A stretch of 64,000 nt of DNA, from assembly GCA_963760375.1 (NCBI GenBank), contig CAVXCS010000005.1:930001-994000 (forward strand). The letters are read 5' to 3'. The translations under genes and the position numbers were made by a program. A model generated the notes under the pieces. That model made no database searches. It saw only the letters and a program-made list of their open reading frames with translations, and was not told the DNA's origin. Every line of letters starts with the position of its first letter. Position 1 is the first letter of the stretch. Below, in pieces: positions 38,794-47,967 of the stretch. Origin of the DNA: Pelagihabitans sp963760375 (GTDB lineage: Bacteria > Bacteroidota > Bacteroidia > Flavobacteriales > Flavobacteriaceae).

Positions 38794-40242
38794 CTAATAG
38801 TAGGTGAACCGACGAACTTTTGCGATGTATTTGGCCAATCGAATCACTTGGTGTGAATAGCCATATTCGTTGTCGTACCAAATGTATAGAATGATATTCT
38901 TCCCATTACTGGACACAATGGTGGCCGTACTGTCATATATGGATGGGGCAGAGGTACCCACTATATCGGAGGAGACGATTTCCTTGCTCAAGGAATACTT
39001 GATTTGCTCGACAAGATCTCCCTCCAAAGCATATTTCTTTAAAATGGTGTTTACCCCGTCGATGGAGGTTTTGTTGTTCACTTGAAGGTTGAGGATGGCC
39101 AAAGAGCCATTGGGAACCGGAACGCGAATCGCATTTGATGTCAATTTGCCCCTTAAACCTGGCAAAGCTTCAGCAACAGCCTGGCCGGCACCGGTTTCGG
39201 TGATGACCATGTTCAAGGCGGCCGCCCTTCCTCTTCTATGCTTGCCATGCATATTGTCCATGAGGTTTTGGTCGTTGGTGTAGGCATGTATCGTTTCCAA
39301 ATGACCCTTTTCAATACCCAGCGAGTCATCGATGACTTTTAATATAGGGCTGATTGCATTGGTAGTACAGGAAGCGGCTGAAAAGAGGTGCGTTGTATCG
39401 GGATCATGTTCTTTGTGGTTAACCCCGTGAACGATGTTCGGCATCCCCTTTCCGGGCGCGGTGAGCAAAACCTTTGAAACTCCTTTAGCCTTTAGGTGTC
39501 GCGAGAGTTGGCGCTGATCTCGGAAAGCGCCGGTATTGTCGATGACCAAGGCTTCGGAAATTCCAAATTTAGAATAGTCCGGTTCTTCTGGGGCCGTTGC
39601 GCTCATTACATAAACTGTGGTTCCGTTGATGATCAACGCCGTGTTGTCTAGATCCACATTCACAGTACCCATGAACTTGCCATGGATGGAGTCGGTACGC
39701 AGCAAACTTGCTCGTTTTTCGAGGATGTCCTCTGTAATGGGCCCCCGAGTAACGATGGCCCGTAATCGCAATTGGTTTCCTTTACCTGTTTTGGCCATGA
39801 GTTCGCGGGCCACCAATCGGCCTATTCTCCCAAATCCGAAGAGCACCACATCCTTAGGCTCCAGGATTTTGCTTTTATTGGCCCCTTTGAGCTTGTCTAT
39901 TACAAAACCCTTGACCTCGTCATAACCGTTATCATCGGAATGGTATTCATAGGTCAACTTGCCGATATCCAATTTTGAAGGGGGAAGTGGCATATCGTTG
40001 ATCGCCCTAAGTATTTCAACAGAGTCAAAAATTGAAATTGGTTTTTGCACGAACGCGCCTGCATATTCATGGAGGTTAATGATATCGCTTACGTTCTTAT
40101 CGATGACTTGATTCTTGAACAATACCACCTCAATGGATTTGTCGTACCATAAATCGCTGGTGATTTTGATAAATTCGGTGGTCGCCTTTCTGCGGTCTGC
40201 CTGGAAGGCCAATTCTTTTTCGTAGGTGCTTATCTGTGACAT
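38794..40242 (-). CDS. gap: Glyceraldehyde-3-phosphate dehydrogenase with long N-terminal extension
   Basis: The product has 482 residues, about 145 more than the classical enzyme. Residues 1-125 ('TTEFIKITSDLWYDKSIEVVLF', 'LHEYAGAFVQKPISIFD', 'LPPSKLDIGKLTYEY') are an extra helical domain. The GAPDH core starts at 'VVLFGFGRIGRLVAREL' (about 130), with the active-site 'SAASCTTNAISP' and 'HAYTNDQNLMDNMHGKHRRGRAAALNM', ending 'WYDNEYGYSHQVIRL'. The cofactor preference cannot be told safely. Such long GAPDHs are known in Bacteroidota. The gene is isolated: 197 bp to the next upstream-facing neighbour on the left and 116 bp on the right. Confidence 0.95.
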   Translation of the reverse strand: MSQISTYEKELAFQADRRKATTEFIKITSDLWYDKSIEVVLFKNQVIDKNVSDIINLHEYAGAFVQKPISIFDSVEILRAINDMPLPPSKLDIGKLTYEYHSDDNGYDEVKGFVIDKLKGANKSKILEPKDVVLFGFGRIGRLVARELMAKTGKGNQLRLRAIVTRGPITEDILEKRASLLRTDSIHGKFMGTVNVDLDNTALIINGTTVYVMSATAPEEPDYSKFGISEALVIDNTGAFRDQRQLSRHLKAKGVSKVLLTAPGKGMPNIVHGVNHKEHDPDTTHLFSAASCTTNAISPILKVIDDSLGIEKGHLETIHAYTNDQNLMDNMHGKHRRGRAAALNMVITETGAGQAVAEALPGLRGKLTSNAIRVPVPNGSLAILNLQVNNKTSIDGVNTILKKYALEGDLVEQIKYSLSKEIVSSDIVGTSAPSIYDSTATIVSSNGKNIILYIWYDNEYGYSHQVIRLAKYIAKVRRFTYY

Positions 40243-40317
40243 TTTCTATGCTTTTGTGGCTGGGGGCTGGTTGTAAAATTACAGAAATGATTGATTCTTT
40301 GGGGAACAAACAAAAAA

Positions 40318-40337
40318 AACGCCCCATTTGGAGCGTT
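40318..40337 (-). terminator. Intrinsic terminator after the HtrA protease gene
   Basis: AACGC-C-CC, loop ATTT, GG-A-GCGTT: a stem with one mismatch, with a run of eight A on the left that reads as a T run on the minus strand directly after the stem. It lies 22 bp past the protease stop. Confidence 0.7.
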
Positions 40338-40358
40338 CCTGTTCAATGTTGGAGGGCC

Positions 40359-41750
40359 TTATTGAAAGATCAACCTTTCGCGTTCCCCTTTTTCATTCAG
40401 CATGGTAATGCTGGTTTTGCCATATCTTGATATTTTACCGAAGAGTACCTTGGCATCCTGAATGTCATCGATATCTTCATCATCCACGGAGATCAAAATT
40501 TTGTTTTCAAGACCATAGCCCCTATAGGTTTCTGGGACGCCTACAATTTTCACCCCTTTTTTGGTCTTGAACATTTTTCGGTCATTTTCGGTAAGGTTTT
40601 TTACGGTCAATCCCATAACGGGTAAGTCGATCGTCTGCAACTCGGTCAATTTTACGGGCATGGTGAGCTCGTCCCCGTTACGGGCCACGGTTACGTTTAC
40701 CACATCACCTGGTCTTTTGGCCGATAGATACCCTGTAAGATCCGGAAAGCGTTTAATCTTTACATTATCGATCATTTTAATGACATCGCCCACCTGCAAT
40801 TTGGCAACCTCCGCACCCGATTCTTCCTGAATTTCACTGATGTATACCCCTTCAATTTCATCGATACCATTTTCTATGGCGTACGGGGTATTGGTCTGTG
40901 GGGTACTGATACCCAAAATTCCCTTTAACACGTTTCCGTATTCCAAGATGTCGTTCACTACTTTTTTGGCAATATTACTCGGTACCGCAAATGAATAACC
41001 GACATATGATCCCGTTTGGGATGAAATCGCGGTATTGATGCCCACCAGATCACCGTTCGTATTCACAAGGGCTCCTCCGCTGTTGCCGGGGTTCACTGCC
41101 GCATCGGTTTGGATGAACGATTGGTTTCTTCCCAGATCTCGGGCCTTGGCACTGATGATGCCAGCGGTAACCGTAGAGGTTAGGTTAAACGGGTTGCCTA
41201 CGGCCAACACCCATTCCCCGATTTTGGTATTGTCAGAATCGCCAAATGCCAGATAAGGCAATTTTTCGTCAACTTTTATTTTAAGCAATGCGATATCGGT
41301 ATTGGGGTCGGTGCCCACCAGTTCCGCTTCATAGCTCTTGTTATTATTGAGGGTCACCTGCAACTGGCTGGCATTGGCGACCACATGGTTGTTTGTAACG
41401 ATATAACCGTCAGATGAAATAATGACGCCCGACCCCACGCCTATCTGGGGCCTCGATTCGGATTGTGAGCCGAAGAAAAAGTCACTCAAACTTCTGGGAC
41501 CGGAATTAGCGGTCACATTTTTTACGTGGACTACCGCGTTGACGGTATTTTCTGCGGCCACGGTAAAATCAACTTCATTGATTCCCGCACCTTTGGCAGA
41601 GGTTGGGGTAAGACTGGTATTAAAAACAGTTGCCCCGTTATCAGCCGCCAATAGCGCATATTGGGTATTTTCAAAAAAGAATTTATAAGCCCCCAAAGTT
41701 ACCGCGCCGGCAAAAATGGAGACCAGAAATAAGCTGCCAATTTTTCTCAT
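40359..41750 (-). CDS. degP: Do/HtrA family periplasmic serine protease
   Basis: The product has 463 residues. An N-terminal hydrophobic segment (about 5-25) exports or anchors it. The trypsin-like domain has the triad H122 ('TNNHVV'), D152 ('NTDIALLKI') and S224 ('NPGNSGGAL'). Two PDZ domains follow (about 275-365 and 375-463); the first holds 'GVYISEIQEESGAEVAKLQVGD'. It degrades or refolds misfolded envelope proteins. It is divergent from dapF. Confidence 0.96.
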   Translation of the reverse strand: MRKIGSLFLVSIFAGAVTLGAYKFFFENTQYALLAADNGATVFNTSLTPTSAKGAGINEVDFTVAAENTVNAVVHVKNVTANSGPRSLSDFFFGSQSESRPQIGVGSGVIISSDGYIVTNNHVVANASQLQVTLNNNKSYEAELVGTDPNTDIALLKIKVDEKLPYLAFGDSDNTKIGEWVLAVGNPFNLTSTVTAGIISAKARDLGRNQSFIQTDAAVNPGNSGGALVNTNGDLVGINTAISSQTGSYVGYSFAVPSNIAKKVVNDILEYGNVLKGILGISTPQTNTPYAIENGIDEIEGVYISEIQEESGAEVAKLQVGDVIKMIDNVKIKRFPDLTGYLSAKRPGDVVNVTVARNGDELTMPVKLTELQTIDLPVMGLTVKNLTENDRKMFKTKKGVKIVGVPETYRGYGLENKILISVDDEDIDDIQDAKVLFGKISRYGKTSITMLNEKGERERLIFQ

Positions 41751-41855
41751 AGTCGAATTTGATTTTAAGATACAACAGTAAAATTAATCGATTTCCGTGC
41801 CCGATTCTTGAGTTTAACGACTTTTTAACGGCCAATGTTTCCTTAAATTAAATCC

Positions 41856-41863
41856 TATCTTTG
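41856..41863 (+). promoter_or_regulatory. -7 promoter element of dapF
   Basis: TATCTTTG, an exact TAnnTTTG match, ends 16 bp before the dapF ATG, so the leader would be about 10 bases. A clear TTG is absent at the -33 position. Confidence 0.55.
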
Positions 41864-41879
41864 TACTTCATTTCTGCCT

Positions 41880-42665
41880 ATGTTGCTGCATTTTTTTAAA
41901 TACCACGGTACCGGTAACGATTTTATCATGATCGATAATCGCGATGATCACTTTCCTAAGCAGGATGTGGCATTTGTCGCATTTCTTTGTGATAGACATT
42001 TTGGAATTGGGGCTGATGGTTTGATTTTGTTGGAAACTGATCCCGAGGTGGATTTCAGCATGGTCTATCACAACTCAGATGGCCGCCCCGGCAGTATGTG
42101 CGGCAATGGCGGTAGGTGTTTGGTAGCGTTTGCCAAGCATTTGGGCATCATTGGCGAAAGCACCGTTTTCCGAGCTGTTGATGGATTTCATGAAGCGAGC
42201 CTTGATGCCACGGGAAGGGTGAGCCTGAAGATGCAGGATGTTACGGAAATCAAACAGAAGCCCAACTATCTGTATTTGGATACGGGATCTCCCCACCATG
42301 TGCAATTGGTGGCCAACCTGGCAGACATGGATGTGCGCGTGGAAGGCGCCAAACTGCGTTATGGACTTTATGGAAAAAAAGGCTGTAACATTAATTTTGT
42401 CGAAGCTGTCGGCACGGATTCATACAAGGTAAGGACCTATGAACGGGGGGTGGAAGATGAAACCCTTTCCTGTGGTACCGGGGTAACCGCGGTGGCCCTG
42501 GCCATGCACCATATGAACAACACAAAATCAAATAAAATTGCATTGCACGCCGTGGGAGGGGAACTTCAAGTGCATTTTAATGAAAATTCGAAAGGGTACC
42601 ATAATGTGCACCTGATCGGTCCGGCCGAAATGGTCTTTAAAGGGGAAATCGAATGGAAAGGTTAA
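41880..42665 (+). CDS. dapF: Diaminopimelate epimerase
   Basis: The product has 261 residues. It turns LL- into meso-diaminopimelate for lysine and peptidoglycan. The two catalytic cysteines stand in 'GRPGSMCGNGGRCLVAFA' (first) and 'ETLSCGTGVTAVALAM' (second). Other marks are 'FFKYHGTGNDFIMIDNR' and 'FGIGADGLILLE'. The 3' end overlaps the next gene by 13 bp; with mltG downstream the cluster has a cell-wall theme. Confidence 0.97.
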   Translation: MLLHFFKYHGTGNDFIMIDNRDDHFPKQDVAFVAFLCDRHFGIGADGLILLETDPEVDFSMVYHNSDGRPGSMCGNGGRCLVAFAKHLGIIGESTVFRAVDGFHEASLDATGRVSLKMQDVTEIKQKPNYLYLDTGSPHHVQLVANLADMDVRVEGAKLRYGLYGKKGCNINFVEAVGTDSYKVRTYERGVEDETLSCGTGVTAVALAMHHMNNTKSNKIALHAVGGELQVHFNENSKGYHNVHLIGPAEMVFKGEIEWKG

Positions 42666-43177
42666 AAGGAAAGCATATTTACCTACGGGCTTTGGAACCG
42701 GATGATTTGGAATTCCTGTACCTATTGGAAAACGATCCGCACATCTGGGAGGTCAGCGGTACCATTACACCCTATTCCAAGCACGTGCTGAGGCAATATT
42801 TAGACAATGCACATAGGGATATATACGATGTGAAGCAGCTGAGACTGGCTATTTGTAAGCATGATGGCGCAATGGTTGGACTGATCGATCTATTTGATTT
42901 TGATCCAAAAAACCATCGTGCGGGCATCGGGATCGTTGTGATGGAAACCAATGAGCGGAACAAAGGGGTTGGATCTGAAGCGATAGCCCTACTAATGGAT
43001 TACGCTTTTTCCTCATTGGACCTTCGTCAAATATTTGCAAATGTGGGCGCAGACAATCAAGCGAGCGTGCACCTCTTTAAAAAAATGGGTTTTCAGGAAG
43101 TGGGCCTCAAAAAAGATTGGATTTTCCATAATGGAGCCTATAAAGATGAAATATTGTTCCAAAAAATACACGCTTAG
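42653..43177 (+). CDS. GNAT acetyltransferase, RimJ/RimL-like
   Basis: The product has 174 residues: 'LKGKHIYLRALEPDDLEFLYLLENDP', 'HRAGIGIVVMETNERNKGVGSEAIALLMDYAFSSLDLRQIFANV', 'HLFKKMGFQEVGLKKDW'. The pattern is the protein/amino-sugar N-acetyltransferase branch of GNAT (RimL, SpeG-like). It overlaps dapF by 13 bp and ends 2 bp before mltG, so it is certainly co-transcribed. Substrate unknown. Confidence 0.92.
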   Translation: MERLKGKHIYLRALEPDDLEFLYLLENDPHIWEVSGTITPYSKHVLRQYLDNAHRDIYDVKQLRLAICKHDGAMVGLIDLFDFDPKNHRAGIGIVVMETNERNKGVGSEAIALLMDYAFSSLDLRQIFANVGADNQASVHLFKKMGFQEVGLKKDWIFHNGAYKDEILFQKIHA

Positions 43178-43179
43178 CC

Positions 43180-44223
43180 ATGTACCTTAAAAAAATATTG
43201 TTTGCCATTGTAATTCTGGGCCTCTTGGCCGGTGGCTTCTTTACCTATAAGGTATACCATGCCATCTTTTCGCCCAATACCAACTTCACGGCGGATGAAG
43301 AGTTCATTTATATTCCATCCGACGCCGAATTCGGACAGGTTTCCCTGTTGGTCGAATCATATCTCAAAGATATGGCCACCTTTCAGCAACTTGCGTTGCG
43401 AAAGGGCTATACGACGAACGTAAAAGCAGGGAAATATGCCCTAAAAAAGGGAATGAACAACAACGAGATCATCAATGCATTGCGAAGCAACAATATCCCC
43501 GTCAATGTTTCCTTTAACAATCAGGAGCGATTGGAAAATTTGGCGGGCCGAATTGCGGTTCAGATCGAAGCCGATAGCCTGTCGTTGCTCAAAGCGATGA
43601 AAGATCCCGATTTTTTAAGTGCAAATGGGCTCGATGAGGCCAATGAACTCATACCATACCTTCCGAACAGTTATGAATTTTTTTGGAACACCTCTGCCGA
43701 AAAGTTCAGGGACCGGATGCTCCAGGAATACAAAAGATACTGGACGGAAGACAGGATATCCAAAGCCAAAGCCCAAGGCTTGACCCCTTCACAAGCCGTT
43801 ACCTTGGCATCGATAGTGCACAAGGAGACGGCCAAGGTAGATGAACGCCCAAGGGTGGCCGGGCTATATTTGAACAGATTGAGACAGAATATACCCTTAC
43901 AGGCCGATCCCACCGTGATCTTCGCCTTGAAGCAACACACCCATAATTTCGATACGGTCATCAAAAGGGTCTTGTACAAAGACCTCGAACTGGATTCAAG
44001 GTATAATACCTACAAATACGCCGGATTGCCACCAGGGCCCATCACCATGCCTGATATTTCAGCGATCGAAGCGGTTTTGAATCCCGAAAAACATGATTAT
44101 TTATACATGGTCGCCAATGTGGAGAACTTCGGTTACCATAAATTCGCAAAGAACTTGGCGCAGCACAACCGAAATAAGGTACAGTACATCCAATGGATAA
44201 ATTCGCAAGGCATCAATAGATAG
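43180..44223 (+). CDS. mltG: Endolytic murein transglycosylase MltG (YceG-like)
   Basis: The product has 347 residues. One N-terminal TM ('ILFAIVILGLLAGGFFTYKVY') anchors it in the inner membrane. A LysM-like subdomain comes next ('GKYALKKGMNNNEIINALRSN'), then the catalytic YceG domain: 'SIVHKETAKVDERPRVAGLYLNRL', where the Glu of the KET motif is the expected catalytic residue, 'LQADPTVIFAL', 'YNTYKYAGLPPGPITMPDISAIEAVLNP', 'YLYMVAN'. It cuts nascent glycan strands and sets their length. Last gene of the dapF operon. Confidence 0.96.
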   Translation: MYLKKILFAIVILGLLAGGFFTYKVYHAIFSPNTNFTADEEFIYIPSDAEFGQVSLLVESYLKDMATFQQLALRKGYTTNVKAGKYALKKGMNNNEIINALRSNNIPVNVSFNNQERLENLAGRIAVQIEADSLSLLKAMKDPDFLSANGLDEANELIPYLPNSYEFFWNTSAEKFRDRMLQEYKRYWTEDRISKAKAQGLTPSQAVTLASIVHKETAKVDERPRVAGLYLNRLRQNIPLQADPTVIFALKQHTHNFDTVIKRVLYKDLELDSRYNTYKYAGLPPGPITMPDISAIEAVLNPEKHDYLYMVANVENFGYHKFAKNLAQHNRNKVQYIQWINSQGINR

Positions 44224-44372
44224 GCAATTGGTCCCAACTTTGGCACATGTTAACTAAAAATGTATATTTTTAACGAATCCTTGTGGATTCCTGACCCAAG
44301 TCGGACATATCTTTGACCAGTGAAATTTAAGCAGGCCCTTTTTTGGCCGTAAGTCTTAAGAAAACAAAAGAT

Positions 44373-45002
44373 ATGGGAAGATGTGTCTTCTTTTTTTGTT
44401 CACTTGTAATTTTGTTGATTTTTACGGCTTTTGGCTTCAGAGCGCCAAATGTCAGTGTTCCGGAAAGTCTTAGGGTCACCCAGCCAACAGAATGTTTATT
44501 CCCCCAACAATTAGCGATTTTAACTTCAAACCTGAAAGCTCCTCCTTTTCTGGGAACTTCCTATGTCGGTTTTAAGGAAGCATTGGCTTTCAAAGAATCA
44601 CAGGGCAATTACTTCATAATGAATACTTTGGGCTATCTGGGGAAATACCAGTTCGGTATCGGCACCCTGCAGCTGATGGGCGTGTACAATACGACCCGGT
44701 TCCTGAACGATCCCGAGCTTCAAGAGAAGGTATTTTACACCAATATGTCGCGAAACAAATGGATCTTGCGCAAGGATATCCAGCGATTCGTCGGCAAGCA
44801 CATTGCCGGGGTGGAAATAACCGAGTCGGGCATGTTGGCCGCAGCACATTTGGCGGGTCCGGGCAACGTAAAGAAGTACCTGCGTTCATGGGGTCAAATA
44901 GATACCACCGATGCTTATGGTTCGGCGGTTTCCTTGTATATCAGGAAATTTTCAGGATATGACCTTTCGCATGTCGCACCCAAAAAAAACCCGAAGATTT
45001 AA
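44373..45002 (+). CDS. Exported lysozyme-like/transglycosylase-fold protein
   Basis: Start 44373 ('MGRCVFFFCSLVILLIFTAFGF') gives a signal peptide or N-terminal anchor; TTG 44343 is the open-frame alternative. The product has 209 residues. The lysozyme-like part is seen in 'FKEALAFKESQGNYFIMN' (likely catalytic Glu), 'GYLGKYQFGIGTLQLMGV', 'AAAHLAGPGNVKKYLRSWGQ' and 'DAYGSAVSLYIRKFSGYD'. Homologues are often labelled peptidoglycan-binding LysM protein, but no LysM repeat is visible. It probably cuts or binds peptidoglycan; it follows mltG by 149 bp on the same strand. Confidence 0.85.
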   Translation: MGRCVFFFCSLVILLIFTAFGFRAPNVSVPESLRVTQPTECLFPQQLAILTSNLKAPPFLGTSYVGFKEALAFKESQGNYFIMNTLGYLGKYQFGIGTLQLMGVYNTTRFLNDPELQEKVFYTNMSRNKWILRKDIQRFVGKHIAGVEITESGMLAAAHLAGPGNVKKYLRSWGQIDTTDAYGSAVSLYIRKFSGYDLSHVAPKKNPKI

Positions 45003-45140
45003 GGCCTGTATATCAAATGCGGTATTTGGGGCAAGACTTTGTTCCCGTTTAGGACGGGAATCAAATATGGAAATGGAATGGACCCTGGCACTTATGCCGG
45101 GGTTCATTTTTTTGGATTGGCATCCAAAATGTTATGGCAT

Positions 45141-45863
45141 CTAAGCCGAAATGATAAATATCGTGGGCCTTTTATGCAGATCTACCGTGAAATGTTTCCA
45201 TTCGGCAATGGGTTTGGTCGCGATGAATTCGGTTGACAGCGTAATGTCACAGGCCACACAAAGAAGGGTTGTCATGCCGAGGGTCTTGATCAGCTCTGCC
45301 AATAATTTATCATTTCTATAGGGGGTTTCGATAAAGAGCTGGCTTTGGTTTTCCTCTTTGGCAATTCGTTCCAGCTGTTTTATCTTTTTCTTGCGATCGG
45401 AGGATTCAATGGGCAAATAGCCGTTAAAGGCGAAATTTTGACCATTCATGCCGCTGGCCATCAGTGCCAATACGATGGAAGAGGGCCCTACCAGAGGCAC
45501 CACCTGTATTCCCAGCTGATGCGCCATTTTCACCACCTCCGCACCCGGATCTGCAATACCTGGGCAGCCAGCTTCCGATAAAATGCCAATATCGTGCCCT
45601 TCCAAACAGGGATGCAACAAATTGGGAATGGTCTCAAGCTCGGTATATTTATTGAGCGTCTCCAAAGAAAGATCGGGCTGGGATTTTCGTGGACTTATTT
45701 TTTTAATGAAGTGCCTGGCCGATTTTTCATTCTCAACGATGTAGTGATCGATATTTTCAATGGCCCGTTTGATCGATATGGGCAAGACTTCCAAGGGTTC
45801 TGTTTCACCCAATGTGGTCGGAATCATGTATAATTTGCCCTTTTTACCGGTTTCTTTTGCCAT
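45141..45863 (-). CDS. RsmI-like SAM-dependent methyltransferase (tetrapyrrole methylase fold)
   Basis: The product has 240 residues. Class III methyltransferase marks are 'LYMIPTTLGETEPLEVLP' at the N-terminus, 'DIGILSEAGCPGIADPGAEVVKMAH' (the family's key loop), 'PLVGPSSIVLALMASGMNGQNFAFNGYLP' and 'QLFIETPYRNDKLLAEL'. It resembles RsmI, which makes 2'-O-methyl C1402 in 16S rRNA, but its N-terminus differs from classical RsmI; flavobacteria often have both a true RsmI and this form. It abuts the phosphatase gene without a gap. Confidence 0.88.
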   Translation of the reverse strand: MAKETGKKGKLYMIPTTLGETEPLEVLPISIKRAIENIDHYIVENEKSARHFIKKISPRKSQPDLSLETLNKYTELETIPNLLHPCLEGHDIGILSEAGCPGIADPGAEVVKMAHQLGIQVVPLVGPSSIVLALMASGMNGQNFAFNGYLPIESSDRKKKIKQLERIAKEENQSQLFIETPYRNDKLLAELIKTLGMTTLLCVACDITLSTEFIATKPIAEWKHFTVDLHKRPTIFIISA

Positions 45864-46328
45864 TTATTTTGATTTTATCGCAAATTTATGGGCAATCGCT
45901 TCGCAAGCCCGATCGATCATCCAAAAAACCCGCTCAAAACCATCGGCCCCTCCATAATAAGGATCTGGCACTTCGCTTGGTTGATTTGGCACTTCCGCCA
46001 TCAACAGCTTTATTTTGGCTTTATGGGCTGGATTTTGGCTCAGCGTAAGGATTTTTTGGTAGTTACTTCTGTCCATGACATAGATATGGTCAAATATATC
46101 CAAATCGTCGGGAACGATCATTCTGCAACGTTGTTGGCTGATGTCGATTCCATATTTGGAAGCTACGGCAACACTTCTTTCATCGGGCCTTTTTCCGATA
46201 TGATAATTGCCCGTACCTGCTGAATCTACCTGCACCAAAGCCGGGTCAACCTTAGCGCGTAAAACGCCTTCGGCAATCGGGGAACGGCAAATATTACCGA
46301 GACATACCATTAAAATTTTCGTAACCAT
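45864..46328 (-). CDS. Low-molecular-weight protein-tyrosine phosphatase
   Basis: The product has 154 residues. The P-loop is C9-LGNIC-R15-S in 'VCLGNICRSPIAEGVLR', and the general-acid motif is 'VPDPYYGGADGFERVF'. 'VDSAGTGNYHIGKRPDERS' and 'RCRMIVPDDLDIFDHIYVMD' are shared by the family. In Bacteroidota these often oppose a BY-kinase in capsule control; no such kinase is near. It lies in a tight minus-strand run: dnaA (6-bp gap), this gene, then the methyltransferase. Confidence 0.95.
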   Translation of the reverse strand: MVTKILMVCLGNICRSPIAEGVLRAKVDPALVQVDSAGTGNYHIGKRPDERSVAVASKYGIDISQQRCRMIVPDDLDIFDHIYVMDRSNYQKILTLSQNPAHKAKIKLLMAEVPNQPSEVPDPYYGGADGFERVFWMIDRACEAIAHKFAIKSK

Positions 46329-46334
46329 AACTAT

Positions 46335-47759
46335 TTACGAGAATTTCTTGGACAGGTCGTCTATGTATTTTTTGAATTGTTTATCGGTTTCAGCCAGGTT
46401 ATCTACGGTCTTGCACGCATGAAGTACGGTGGCGTGATCCCTTTTCCCTATTTGTGAACCAATGCTGGCCAGAGAAGCCTTGGTAAATTTTTTGGCGAAG
46501 AACATGGCCAATTGCCTTGCTTGTACAATGTGCCGTTTACGGGTTTTGGATTGCAAAGTTGCGACATCCATTTCGAAATAATCGGAAACCACTTTCTGAA
46601 TATAATCGATGGAAACCTCACGTTTGGTATTCTTCACAAATTTCTCGACCACCATTTGGGCAAGTTCCAGGGTCACTTCCTTTTTGTTGAACGAGGATTG
46701 TGCTATCAATGAAATGATGGCGCCTTCGAGTTCCCTGATGTTGGTCTTGATATGCTTTGCGACGTAATCGACAATTTCATCGGGCATTTCAACCCCATCA
46801 CGGTATAATTTGTTTTTCAATATCGATACCCGGGTTTCATAGTCAGGCGCCTGCAGTTCGGCCGAAAGGCCCCATTTGAAACGTGACAAAAGCCGTTGCT
46901 CTATGTCCTGCATGTCTACCGGCGCTTTATCGGAGGTCAGGATGACCTGTTTTCCGTTTTGGTGCAAATGGTTGAAGATGTGGAAAAAAACATCTTGGGT
47001 ACCCGACTTGCCCGAAAGGAACTGTACGTCATCAATGATCAATACATCGATGAGTTGGTAAAAATGGATGAAATCGTTTCGGGTGTTCTTCTTTACTGAT
47101 TCTATATATTGTTGGGTAAACTTTTCCGCAGAAATATAGAGCACCGTTCGCTCCGGATATTTATCTTTTATCTCTACCCCGATAGCATGGGCCAAATGGG
47201 TTTTGCCCAAACCAACGCCACCAAAGATCAGTAAAGGATTGAACGAGGTGCCTCCAGGCTTGTTGGCCACGGCCATCCCGGCAGATCGCGCCAAACGGTT
47301 TGAATCCCCTTCCAAAAAATTGTCGAAATTATAATTGGGATTGAGTTGGGATTCTATTTTGATATTCCTGATACCCGGAATCACGAAAGGGTTCTTTAGT
47401 TCCGGATTTTTTGACTTGATGGGCACATCCATTTCCTGAGGTGTCATATTTCCCCTGTTGGAACTGGGAATTTTTTCCGTAAAGGGCTCCCTATTGCCAT
47501 AGGTGTTCTCCATTTTAATGATGTACACCAATTTTGCGGTTTCCCCCAATTCCTTGGTGAGCGCTACTTTCAACAACTTTACGTAGTGCTCTTCGAGCCA
47601 CTCATAAAAGAATTTGCTGGGCACTTGTATGCTCAATGCATTTTCAGACAACTTAACGGGCCTGATAGGCTCAAACCATGTTTTGAATGCCTGCGGTTGG
47701 ATATTATCTCGGATAAAAGCCAAACAATTGTTCCATACGGAATTAGCAGTAACACTCAT
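46335..47759 (-). CDS. dnaA: Chromosomal replication initiator protein DnaA
   Basis: The product has 474 residues. Domain I is 'WNNCLAFIRDNIQPQAFKTWFEPIRP'. The AAA+ domain has 'LLIFGGVGLGKTHLAHAIG' (Walker A) and 'IDVLIIDDVQFLSGK' (Walker B), 'LLSRFKWGLSAEL' (Arg finger region). Domain IV carries the box-binding helix-turn-helix 'SLASIGSQIGKRDHATVLHACKTV'. It opens oriC at initiation. I find no DnaA-box cluster in the 208 bp between it and the divergent thioesterase gene, so the origin is probably elsewhere. Confidence 0.98.
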   Translation of the reverse strand: MSVTANSVWNNCLAFIRDNIQPQAFKTWFEPIRPVKLSENALSIQVPSKFFYEWLEEHYVKLLKVALTKELGETAKLVYIIKMENTYGNREPFTEKIPSSNRGNMTPQEMDVPIKSKNPELKNPFVIPGIRNIKIESQLNPNYNFDNFLEGDSNRLARSAGMAVANKPGGTSFNPLLIFGGVGLGKTHLAHAIGVEIKDKYPERTVLYISAEKFTQQYIESVKKNTRNDFIHFYQLIDVLIIDDVQFLSGKSGTQDVFFHIFNHLHQNGKQVILTSDKAPVDMQDIEQRLLSRFKWGLSAELQAPDYETRVSILKNKLYRDGVEMPDEIVDYVAKHIKTNIRELEGAIISLIAQSSFNKKEVTLELAQMVVEKFVKNTKREVSIDYIQKVVSDYFEMDVATLQSKTRKRHIVQARQLAMFFAKKFTKASLASIGSQIGKRDHATVLHACKTVDNLAETDKQFKKYIDDLSKKFS

Positions 47760-47967
47760 TCTAAAGTTCTCTTATTTTGTTGGTTAGTAATTTAACAGTC
47801 TGTAGGACGAAATCAGGACGGAGCGGACCTGCTTTTCAAAGTGGGACAAATATGTGAACAAAAAAGCTAAAAAAAAAATGAATTACCATTGAATTTCCGA
47901 TTTTTTTTCACCATGTTCGGTCGTTGATTTGTACTTCTTTAAATATAAATCTTTTAGACCAAAGAAT

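Noticed and set aside
45003..45140. Extra small gene between the lysozyme-like gene and the methyltransferase gene
   Set aside because: Short frames there show no start context, no signal peptide and no familiar motif.
47760..47967. Possible oriC between dnaA and the thioesterase gene
   Set aside because: No cluster of DnaA boxes (TTATNCACA-like) and no clear AT-rich unwinding element next to boxes; in this phylum oriC is often away from dnaA.
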